From: Branchiostoma floridae
Lineage: Eukaryota; Chordata; Leptocardii; Amphioxiformes; Branchiostomatidae
Reading direction: 5' to 3'
DNA: 64,000 nt
Assembly (NCBI RefSeq): GCF_000003815.2
Contig: NC_049981.1
Coordinates: 21,973,512 to 22,037,511 of the forward strand
Both the position numbers and the translations under genes were made by a program. Each line of letters begins with the position of its first letter. Position 1 is the first letter of the stretch. Shown here piece after piece: positions 23,989 through 35,900 of this stretch. A model generated the notes under the pieces. That model searched no databases and had not been told where the DNA came from. It saw only the letters and a list, made by a program, of their open reading frames with translations.

Positions 23989-26900
23989 ATGTTGTGGAGA
24001 CAAGCAGTTGTGCTGGGCATGGTCTGCATTATTCTTAGAACAGGTGAGTTACAATCAGTTGCTTGAGTATCTGCTTTTTGGTGTATCTTGTTACGAGGAT
24101 GTCTAACCTTCATCGATGTATAATCACATCCCTTGGCTGTCCTTAAGGTTGATACTCTTTTACGGGTGCTCTTTAAATCATTATCTTTTCTGTTGTGGAA
24201 TTTTACCTTTTAATTAATTGAACCTTAGAAGGTTTATCTAGGTTTAATTAGAAAGTTCATGTCCGGTCACAATCCGGGGCTAAGTGCAAGTACAAAAGGA
24301 CATAGTAGAAACAATAAGGGGTATAACGTTACAAGTGTCAATGGGCAGTGACTAACATTAAGTGTATTGTAAAAAGAGACTGTAAAAAATACTGGTTTTG
24401 GCTATAACTAGACGGGTTTAGTTTGACTTCTTTTTTAATTCACAATGGCTGTCTCTTTTCAGGTGCACAGGCCAACCAGCCCCCAATCTTCACACAAGGC
24501 ATGGACTATCAGCAGATTCCTGAAGACACAGCAGTTGGTAAGTACAACAACATAAGAACTTGTAGCATGTATGTCAGATAAATATATCAATTTCAATGTC
24601 TTGATGAAACGTCCAACCCCTGAAAGACAGGGAACAACGGACACAAAACCGTATAGTGAGTGAGTGAGTGAATGATGACTGACAAGTTTGTAAGACCAGT
24701 TTTTGATATATAACTTATTACAATTTTTTTTGCTCTTCCATCTGGGTCTCACCTGGATTTTAGTGCAGGGAAGCCACGTGGCAAGTGGAGTAGGTGTGAG
24801 CATTATAACATTTTCCTCACTCTCGGAAACACTATTTTGAAGGCCAAATTGAATGGAATAAAGCCAATTTTAAAACTTTCTTGCAAAGCAACACTATTTT
24901 GAAGGCCAAATTGAATGGAATAAAGCCAATTTTAAAACTTTCTTGCAAAGCAACATAAAAACCCCAATGCTGGTTGAAACACAGCATATTACTAAGGGAA
25001 CCCTCCTCTATGGAAATTACAAAGGATTTAGTGAGCCCAACGATATATGAAATACTGAAAATGAATACCTTCCATGACAGGATCTACCGTGTACACCTTG
25101 AGTGCGACAGACGCAGATGGTGATACTCTGACGTATGGAGTCTCAGGACAAGTCTCCAATAACCTGTTTATAGTTGATCCAAGTTCTGGGGTCGTTACTT
25201 TGAAAACACCATTGGACAGAGAGGTAAGATTAAGACACTTTTCTAGTTAGGTCTAGCTGTGATGTTCTTACGTTGATGTCTTAAGCTTGTTTAAGGCATT
25301 GTTGCTGCATTTAAACCATTGTTTTGTACTCATGAATCCCATTTTGATTAAATGTGACCTGCTTTTAAGACAAAAAAATACCAGACCTTAGCCAAGAAAT
25401 TTATCAAATCATCAAAATGCTGTCTTCATTTCAGCAATGATCCTATGTGTGAATTCTAGTATTACCAAGAAGGACTTGATTATTCTGTGGAATAAGTTTC
25501 AGTCTGCTTAAAAACAACTTTAAGTAGGTAATAGTACAAAATTGCAACAATGCCATTTGATTCCTAACACCAAGTTGAACTGTGTTTCAGCTCACTGATG
25601 AATACCAGATCACTGTAACAGTTTCAGATGGGACAAATCCACAGGTAGGCATATTTTAGACATCATGTTGAGCTTTTACTGCATAATGCATGATACCTGT
25701 AAATGTGGAGAACTTTGAAAATGAAATACCTGTTCAAGGTCCTCTGTCATAACTATAGACTAAGTATAATTTTACTCTTAGATATGTACTCTGTGCCAGC
25801 TGCTATGATACTGCAAACATGCTTAGTTCTTGATTGGATAGGATCATATAGGAAAAGAGTTGTTCTACTTGTATTTTGCAATTTGATAAACATACTGACT
25901 GTTATGAAAGTGTTGTTACTATTATCAATTGATGACTAGAAATGCTTCACTTTCCAAGGTCGTACAAACCCCAACCATCTTCATAACTGATGCCAATGAC
26001 AACAGCCCAGTGTTCCAGGGTATTCCCTATGAAGTGTCTGTCAATGAGGTGAGTTAAAGTGCTGTGTGTCAATATTTGGAGCTCTTGAGTTCATTCAGCT
26101 CAGTAGATTCACAATTAATTAAATGTTTGTAATAAATGGTCATTTTGTCATCAGATATTGGTAACTGTAATGTCTATCTAAGAACATCTCTTTTGAATCA
26201 AATCAGGTAGTCTTTTTCAGACGTGAGTTTCTTATTTGGCAATTTGGATGGGAATGTAATTAATTAGGTTCTTGTCCTTTTGTTTGTCAGAGTGACGTTT
26301 CACAAACCAGCATATTCAGGGTGACGGCAACTGATGCAGACCAAGGGATTGGTGGAACTGTGTCATACTTTCTAGAGGTAAGTTACTGGTAGTATAATAC
26401 TTTTAGTTCCCTTTTAGATTTAGAGAAAGAGAGAGAAATGTTTTTTGGATTAAAACAACTTTTTCATCACAGATGGCTCACTTTCGGTTTCTTGCAGCAG
26501 GCAAAAAAAAAGGTTTAAAAAGATGCTAACATATCAAAATATGACATGGTCATCATAATTGATAATTAATTAACATATTTGACTAGTAAATAAAAACATG
26601 TTATGACTTTAATGACAGATATAGGATAGCCACACAAATTACTCGTCTACGTTAGATGGATTTTTCATGACGTAAAACATAGTTGAGCTATTGAAACGGT
26701 CATTTCAAATTTGTAATTTGTTCCTTCCATACCAGGCTGGAGATGAATCAAAGTTTGAGGTTGACAGACCGACTGGAGTTGTGAACTTAAAGGAGGAGCT
26801 GGACTATGAAGAATCATCTGTTTATCAACTTCGAATCAGAGCTCAGGTAAGAGTTGTTCGCCATACCATCTTTTCAATACATTTTAATTTACTTTGGATA

Positions 26901-29900
26901 CATGGCGTTGCTTTTGTTAACTGCCATTCAATCTGCTCATGTCTAACCCAAGTGCCCGTCAACTTTTAGCCTTCTACTGGTATTAAATCAACTTAAGTAT
27001 ACTAGCCCCAATCATATATAAACTTAAGGTAAATGTTACTTCTCATTGAAGAGCCTGTGGCCAGATCTGTAGCTTCCAACTTGCAGTTTTGTATGGGCAT
27101 GAACGTCTGAATAAGCAATATATAAATAATCATATATTTCTTCTTGTTCAGGACGGAGGAGGCAGCTACCAGGGAACCCAGGTTTTCCAGAGCAGCACCA
27201 CTGTACTGATAGTGAATGTTGTTGATCAAGATGATCAGCCTCCTCTGTTTCTCGGGCAGCCCTTCTCAACACAAGTGAACGAAGACACTCCACTGGTGAG
27301 ATGTTTGTTCACTTATAAGCATATTTACCCAGGAGCTGAAGCAGTAATTCAAAGAGTTGAAAGTTCACTAAGTTCAAACAGTAATCTTCCAGTTTCAGCT
27401 GAAATGTTCTTAATCTTTAAAATATAAAGGGAACTTGGCATTGACTTCAACACCTCCTTATTTTGGATGTTTATTGCTTAGTTATATTTGGGGACCTAAT
27501 ATTCTTGGATGAGTACATGTTTAATTATTCACAGTACTTATACCTTTGGGAGCTTAATGACCTTCCTCGATAACAGCTGTCAACTTCAAGTTTAAAGTCC
27601 ACTCCTGTTTCCCCTAGGGTACATCCATTATAACCATCAATGCTCGAGATGGGGACTACGGCATCGATAATCCAATCGTTTATTCCACAGAAGGGGGTAA
27701 GTTTGATGATCTTTCTTGTCAAAGCTCCTATTTTCTAGCATGTAGGTGTTGTACACAGGATCCTGCTCTGTATATTGCCATTTCATGATGGAGTTGATGC
27801 TTTAAACTTGAAAAAAGCACTGTAGTTTTTTGGAGCACATACATGTATGGTGCACACAAGGATAGACATCAAATCATGGAAATACAGTGTGAGAGGCATT
27901 TCAATCAAGGCTTGCAAACTAGTTCCTACAAATCATTTATCAATTTACAGTTGTACCTTCCATATGGGATATAGGTTTGATTTGCAATAATTGTCTGTTT
28001 ACTAAGATCATGACAGTCTAGAACACTCCAGTAAGGTGTAGTTTGCTTGACTGACTAGTGCTTCTACATTTGTATTTCAAACAAACCTTTATGCTGTTTC
28101 ATCTTCCACTCCAGATGATGGCACCTTCTCCATTGACTCCATCACTGGAGTGATCAGTCTTGCTAGGACCCTGGACAGGGAAAGCAAGACAGATGAAGGA
28201 GGGGTCTATAGCTTTGATGTGCAGGTAAGGAACATTCTTCAGGGTAAAGGACTTGCTCATTCAAACTCCCAATCTGAAGTCTTAGTGTCTAAATGGATGT
28301 TTTCGTTCGTTTGAGACTCCTGACCTGGTTGGCATTCTTTGAAAAATAGAATAGACTAGACTATTAGGCATTCTAGGATTCAAATTCAGATCTATTCTCA
28401 GCATATCATTTCTTTATGTGTTACTTGGCCATGATAAAGTTCAATGTAGATGTTCCAAACCCGGTGATAACTTGAGTGAAGGCTACCATAGGATTATTTG
28501 AACACCTTGGAGTGTGCCGAGTGCAACACTGTCAAAAATTCAAGTACTGGATTCAGCCGCTGGAATTGCAATTTTTTGTTGAGGACAACAGATTTTGTGG
28601 TCCATTTTGCATTTGAAACATGTGTCTCTCAGGTGGGTATGGCATGAATAAAATACAAGACAGTCGGTCCCAGCCCTCCTTCGGCCAATCGGACCAGAAT
28701 GCAACATGTTGTATTCTATATTTTCTAAATGTTCAAATAGTTAGGCCAGCATAACATACATTACCTAAGCATGATGTGCCATACTACATCAATCATCAAC
28801 CTGTATGATAATTTTATATGCATTGAGTGACACCCTAAACTTCTCTCTAGGCCAGAGAAAACAGCATTGAAGCCCGGACAACAAACACGAGTGTGCGCAT
28901 CACCGTAGTAGATGTGAACGACCAGATCCCAACGTTCTACAACGGCACCGGAAACTCTCCCCAGAACTACTTCACTGCCACCATTCCCGAGGGCACGTCT
29001 GCAGGAATTCCCCTGGGGGGTCTGGACATGAGGGTGGAGGATAACGATGAGGTAGGAAACTGGACGTTTGACTCTGCAGAAGATGGTTTCTATCAAACAC
29101 TGTTAACTAGGTTTTTGAACATTCATCACTAACAAGTGACCAGTGTTCAAGCCAGTCTGAATTTTTTCCCGTCCCCTTGACTTTGAATTTGGAAATCCTG
29201 TCAAGTGTCGAAGGTGCAGTGATCCTAGAGATGTCTGGGGGCATGCTCCCCAGGAAAATTCTGAAATCAAGACCTTCTGAAATGCTATTTCCGGCATTTT
29301 GAGGGGCAAATTTTGCTGGTATAAACTTTGCTTGGTTCAATTGCATCTGTTTTGGTATCTTTACATGCCGATTTGTGTCCATCATAGAGGATTGAATGGG
29401 CAAAATTTGTGTCCGTCCCCAGCAGCAAAATTCCGTCAAAAGATGGAAGGACAGATGTTGGCTAGAACCCTGCAAGTGACCCTGACATTAATCCATTTTA
29501 TGAAGCATCTGAGATAGTCCTCAGCTGCAAGTGCATTAGAGTATGTAATCAGATACGCTGGACAAAAGTCACCTGTGCCACTCATTAACTGTCATTGCTT
29601 TAAAGTCGTCCATTGACACATGGAGTATTGACACATGGAGTATGTTATAGACTTATCAAGCAGTACATGTCGGTGGATGTTAACTTTCAGCACCAAGGAC
29701 AGGATGCACTGAAAGGAAAACTAGCAATTTCAAAAACAGGGTTGTGTCCGTTAGAAGACTGGTCTGATGACTGGCATTGGCTTAAAAACTGGGATGTGAA
29801 AGAGTTTTGTACATGAAGAACATTTACCATCATACCACTGGTTTACATCAGGCACCTCAGGCTCCTTTAATACAAAGACTATGCTGTTCACCCAATCCTT

Positions 29901-32900
29901 TACTCACTTGGTCCTCAGGAACACTGTCTATTATATCTGTAAAGATTCATTAGATCTGTTGCAGCTGTAGTTGAGGAAAAAATTGCCTTTGATGAATATC
30001 AATATAATGATGACTGTACTTGATTTGTACATTCTAACAAGACAAAAATACCACAGACTCAACTTTCAGCACCAAGGACAGGGTGCCTGTTGGTGATTTT
30101 ACCCATTGTGCTGCAGGAATAGTATCTGTTAATCCAGTATAGTGTTTCGCCTAGCTTGCTCTGGACATCTAGAATAATTCTGACACAATTAACAATATAA
30201 AAATGGTATTCAATGCTTCTATTGATTTGATGCCAAATGCTGGATCCAGCCCATGTTTTTGGAGTATGTATTCTTGGATGGCACCTGCTGATGAGAAGCA
30301 TGTAGCCACTTCTCATTTGTTTCCTATACCAGATATCCTCATGACCAATTAGACATAGTGGATCATCACATAGATGATGTGTTGTGAATCTAGAGTAGAA
30401 ATAACATTTTTGTCTTGTTTTCTTTCAGGGTGACAATGGCCGGTTTACCCTGACACTTGACGAAGAAGGCAGCAGGTATTTTGAGGTGGTGCCGAGCACA
30501 GTTTATGGGCAGGCAGCAGTGAACATCCGGGTCAAGAACTCCAGACTTTTGGACTATGAGACACTGCAATCTGTGCAGTTCAAAGTAAGTCTTACTTCCT
30601 AATATTTTAATGTGCACTTTAGGTTATTTCTCAATCATTTCTTCAAGTGTTATGCCAAAAAGCAGCTACTCAAGCAACTGGATATGATTTTGGAATTGGC
30701 CAGACATTTCACATAGCAACCACTACATTTTGTCAGGGACGGCTAACCTTCAGCAACGTATCTTGAAGTGTTAGTTCTGAGTCTGGTTCTCTGAGTAGGA
30801 CCATTCATACTTGAATAATAGATAGCATAAATATATTCATTGACGAAGTGAAGTTGCTGCCACTACCTAAGATGACTCATAGTAAATAGACTTCAGAAAG
30901 CATTGTTTGTACTTATTTAAGTATAGATTGACATGTTTCATTGCACTACGCCCATTTTTTTTATTGATGTAATGCAGTGCCCACCTGTTGTACTTTCAGG
31001 TGATTGCTAGGGAAGACCTAGCAGCTGAGCATTACAACAGCACTGCCACAGTTCTGGTGACATTGGAGGACACCAACGACAACTCTCCTGTGTTTAACCA
31101 GTCTAAGTACGACCTGTCTGTAGCTGAGAACTCTCCAGACGGGACTGTTGTGGGAACAATCACGGTAAACCTAAAACTGTTTTGTTCATTCATTCAGTAT
31201 TACCGAATTGGTTCAAAGATTTTACACCTGAATTTTGATTCTGAGATGAGCTAGATGACTTGAAAATTTGGTTATGCTTTTTTTTCTCAATACAGGCAAC
31301 TGATCTGGACTCTGGAGAATTTGCAGAAATTGCATACAGTCTGCAAGGCAGTGGAAGTGAAAAGTGAGTTGATTTGCTCATTTCACTTGAAGAGCATAGC
31401 AACCTGTAGTTCAATTGGTAGCAGTTGAGGTCCTAGGTCCAGTTAGTCAGTTCAAATCTTGGGTAGGGCAATTTGGTTGGGGTTGTACTCTTCTTTTGAA
31501 AGGGATGTAATATGGGCGTCCAGTGTTTGAGGAGCTACCTAAAGTACTCTAAAGGTAAAGGGCTAGAAAACACTCCTTGTAAATATATACCCTGCTTCTA
31601 AAAGTAAAACAGCAAGGAAACGTGCTGCCCTATGTGCCACTATGCACTACATGATGAACCACAGCAACAACAACATTGAAAAACTGTACTGTTTAGAGCC
31701 TCTCAACTCCTTAAAAGACATGATAGCTTTGTGTGAATGTCACTCCACAACTTGAGCTTGCTGTGGGGTTTTGAATTTAGTTCACAGAATACAATACATA
31801 TTTTTCTTCAGGTTTGCTGTCAACAATCTAACAGGAGTGATAACAGTTGCCAAGGGCGATGAGTTGGACAGAGAGACCATCCCATTCTACTTCCTCACCT
31901 TGCTAGCAGAGGACGGAGGGGGCCGTGCCTCCAACGTGCAACTTCAAATCACCCTATTGGATGTCAATGATGAAGCACCTACTTTCCAGCGGTCGTCCAA
32001 CAAAGTCTATATCCAGGAGGATGCTGCCGCATTTGACGAGCCCTTGCAAGTTCTGGTACGTGGACGGTACCTTTGGTCTTACTGTCAGCACTCTGACAGC
32101 CAAGGATACATAAGAAGACATAAAGAAACTTGCAGTCAGAAAAAAAAGACTACAAGGGTTCCTTAGCTATGCCAATACTAGGACCTAATAGAAATGAAAA
32201 TGAAGTTATCAATGTCTTTTTTTTGCCTGTTTGTTCAATGCAAGGCCATTTGACGACTATTGGGCAATGAAATAAGTTGATATATGGTGAAAATTATTAT
32301 GCAGGAGATAGCAGTGAACACTGCTTTTGAAGGCTTTAAGATTGTNNNNNNNNNNNNNNNNNNNNNNNNNNNNNNNNNNNNNNNNNNNNNNNNNNNNNNN
32401 NNNNNNNNNNNNNNNNNNNNNNNNNNNNNNNNNNNNNNNNNNNNNAAGAAGCTGTTGCTGTAAAAGGACTTTGAGACAAGAAGTCGAACACAGTTATAAT
32501 GATGCAAGCTAGAGGAAAAGCTATAGTGTTACACTGAAAGGCTATCAATGGAGGGACATGTAGTGTGGGATCATCCAAGCAATGTCCATGGCCATGAAAT
32601 TGCCAATAGAAAAGAGACAGGGAGTCAATATTTTGCCTGTCAATGAGGGGATCCAGCTTTGATGCCAACTGATGGCCAATGTCTGATGCCAAGATATGAT
32701 GCTTGTAAGAATTTGTTCTAATTTATTTACAATCTTTTTTTACCCATAGGCTGTTGACAGGGACGAGGGCACAAACAAAGTCATCAAGTACTCCATTATT
32801 TCTGGAAATGACCACGACAACTTCACCATCGATGAAGACAGTGGTGTTATTGACCTGACACAGCCACTGGACTATGAGGCACTCGGTGGTGGGGATGAGT

Positions 32901-32977
32901 TCCACCTGGTAGTACAGGCTAAAGATGAGGGACAGCCACCCTTAAACTCTACAACAACTGTCATTGTTGTTGTTGAG
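23989..32977 (+). CDS. CDH23-like: CDH23-like exons 1-16: signal peptide and EC1-EC6
   Basis: Coding exons: 23989-24043, 24463-24537, 25081-25223, 25591-25644, 25959-26048, 26291-26377, 26736-26846, 27152-27295, 27618-27696, 28115-28224, 28851-29051, 30429-30584, 31000-31164, 31296-31363, 31812-32055, 32750-32977. The first coding exon has its own 3' splice site (AG at 23964-23965), so at least one upstream noncoding exon exists. Approximate domains: EC1 23-127 (LDRE at 88-91, linker DANDN), EC2 128-238 (linker DQDDQ), EC3 239-345, EC4 346-467 (DYE instead of DRE), EC5 468-571, EC6 572-679 (DYE). EC4 shares with human CDH23 EC4 an unusual stretch just before its DYE motif, which supports one-to-one correspondence of EC1-6. 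The N gap at 32346-32445 lies in intron 15, and exons 15 and 16 join in phase across it. Confidence 0.88.
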
Positions 32978-35900
32978 GTATGTATTAACACTAACCACTA
33001 CATAACAGGGCTCATGACTGTAACTGAAATGGTCACATTTGTGACAGACATAACAACTGTTTGTCTTGATCTGAAATCACTATCTCACAGTGAGCACATA
33101 TAAAATTTAGCAACATGGAGATAGTGGCCAGAGTGGTTCTTTCCTATTTTTCCCAATGACTTTCCTCAAATTTCTTGAAATTTGTCAGGTTTCCAGGCCA
33201 GCCTGTCGTTTTCCAGGATGTGATTTGTCCTATAACATTATTGTAACTTTTCCCATTATATTATTTTCATTAGGACATAAACGACAACGACCCCTTCTTC
33301 CTGGAGGATATGGTGAATACCACTGTGTCAGAGGCTGCTGCAGCTGGTAGGCCTGAGTGTGATCCTCAATCTCTTATTCTAGAGCAGAGAAAGCTCTGCA
33401 GATGAATATTTGTATGTGGCATAGTGATGGCATAATAGTTAGGGTGTTTGGCCTAGAACCTCCAGGTTCTGGGTTTGAATTCCCTGACGTACCACCAATG
33501 TCGTTCCCTTAGAAAAGGCACTTAACATACAATAAACTCCTTTAGGTTAATCACTACATTATCTACTGTAAATGCATTAAGTTTGTGGGGATTTACTTTC
33601 GCAGTAGCGGGACATACAGAAATGTTCGCGGTGGTTTTAAGTTCGCAGTAGCACCATAGACTGCAGTCTCATACTTTATTAAAAAATGTTTGCGGTGGTT
33701 TTAAGTTTGCGGTGCAGTAGTCACGGCGAAAACCACTAACATATAACCACTGCAAACATTTCTGCATTTACAGTATCTATAAGTACTTTACGTTTGGAAC
33801 CGCATCTGTAAGCAGCGCCACCTATGCTGCAGTGCAATGTAAATCAGTTAGAATTATCCCAAGGAAGGTGACAGACAGTCACTGAAATGTCGGTTTGAAT
33901 AAAACATTGGTTGTGTAAAAAGGGTCTCTTTATTCAATGATCAGTTGAATAAATACTTTGTTGTGTACAAAAAATCTTTTTATTCCACATGGTTAATCAT
34001 TTCTTCCCTTTGCTGTCCAGACACGTTGGTGGTAAAGTTGAATGCAACAGACGAGGACAGCGGTTTCAATGGGAGGATAGACTACCGCATCGCTTCAGGG
34101 TCCAAGGACAAGTTCTACATCACCAACGATGGGGAAATCAAGGTAAAGCTTTTAAAAAAAAGTTGTGTTTCCTGTGACTGGAAAGACTGTAGCCAAAAGC
34201 TATTAGTCCTAGCCTTTTATGGTCGACCACTAGCAGAAGCACTTGTGATAAACCAAAATATCACAGTGTCCGGACCACCTGTATTGAACGTTATCATGGC
34301 CCAGGTATAACATAATGATTATTACTTGCAATTCCTTCAGGTGTCACCAGGGGGCAGGGTTCCCTTGGATAGGGATCTATACGGGGACGGTTACACGCTC
34401 ATTGTCACCGCTACCGACCGCGGAAATCCCGATCAGAAAACAGGCACCGCGACCGTCTTCATCACCATCGAAGACATCAACAACAAGGATCCGGTTTTTG
34501 TTTCTTCGGAGAAGACCGACACCCTGCCCGAGTACCCTAACACCACGTACCCATCCAAACTGGCCGACATGCCCGCAGTGGACTCTGACATAGACAGCAG
34601 TCTGGAATACACGATAACGTCCATCATGGCACAAGATGAGAACGGACAAGTTGTGACCGTTGGCTCCAACTTGTTCAACATCACCAGCAAGGGAGAGGTG
34701 TGGGTGAATGGGGAACTGGACAGGGAGTTTGCAGAAGACTATGTTCTAAGGCTGGAGGTTAACGACACTGCAGCACCGTGGCCAGGGGAGCAAACTGCAA
34801 CAGGTGGGTAGAAGGTTTGAACTTTGATGTAAGGATGGAATTATCTCCAGCAACAAAATAGATAAAATGCTTTGAAAATTTAGGTAAGGTCAACAACAAG
34901 AGAAATTAGTACATCAAAAATAAAGTTCTGTTTACAAAATTTAGAACTTTGAATGTAAACACTTTTACAATGTTTGAAAAAGGTGGTCATAGAAACCATT
35001 GCTTCTAGGCAATGTCTTCATAATGCATATTTTCTTATTTTCAAAGCTGGATCAAATTTTACTTCAATCAGGGCTGTCTCCAACACCCGTTCCTCCACCC
35101 CAGGACAAAGATTTCCTTGCTGGGACAGACAAAAATTTTACCCCATCCATCTAAAGCATCTGAAATCCATGACATAAAAATTTTGTAAGCTCAACGTGAC
35201 AGATTTAACAACAAAAATTAGGCTCCCGTACAAAGTCAGTGGTCAGATAGACAAAAATTCAAAGCTGGAGACACCCCTGGTTTCAATTCCAAATTTTCCA
35301 ATTTTTTCATACAAAATCAAATTGTAGTTCTAGGCTTACTGCATGATACTAAGTGCCATTTTCTCTAACATTCTCTGATACTCCCCATGCCAGCGACCTT
35401 GACGATCATCCTCCAGGATGTGAATGACAACGCTCCGAAGTTCAGCAGCGACGAGATCGAACAGAACATCCAGGAACAGCTGCCCATTGGTCAGCTTTTG
35501 GCCACCATCACCGCCAATGATCCCGACAAAGGTCCCAACGGTGAAGTGATGTTCAGCTTGACTGGCACCAACCTTCTGGCCATAGACTCTTCAACAGGTG
35601 AGTCCTCTATTGTCATGTAGAAAAATATTATATATTTTATATATGTAAGAATATATAAGGTCAATATAAGCCACTTTAAAAAGTCACTGACATCTGACTC
35701 ACTCTATGACTTCAAGCTACTTGAAGGAGGTTCTATTAGATTGACCAAGCCATTTTCTAATGAATCTGAGGTTCTGAACACATTCCTATAGCACAACAAC
35801 ATTGTAATCAATGAATATAGCTAGACAATGTAGACAAATGTATATATTCACTGTATTGTGTGAAGAAATGGCCCAAGCATTAACGTTTTGATCATCCTGA

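Larger units (their letters stand above)
21990..25869 (+). repeat. Right arm of large inverted duplication
   Basis: Matches the reverse complement of 1-4190. It holds the 5' flank, exons 1-4 and the first half of intron 4 of the complete CDH23-like gene. It differs from the left arm by a perfect 62-bp tandem duplication in intron 2 (24829-24952). It also lacks the roughly 170-bp repeat insertion that the left arm has in intron 2 (about 865-1030). Confidence 0.9.
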
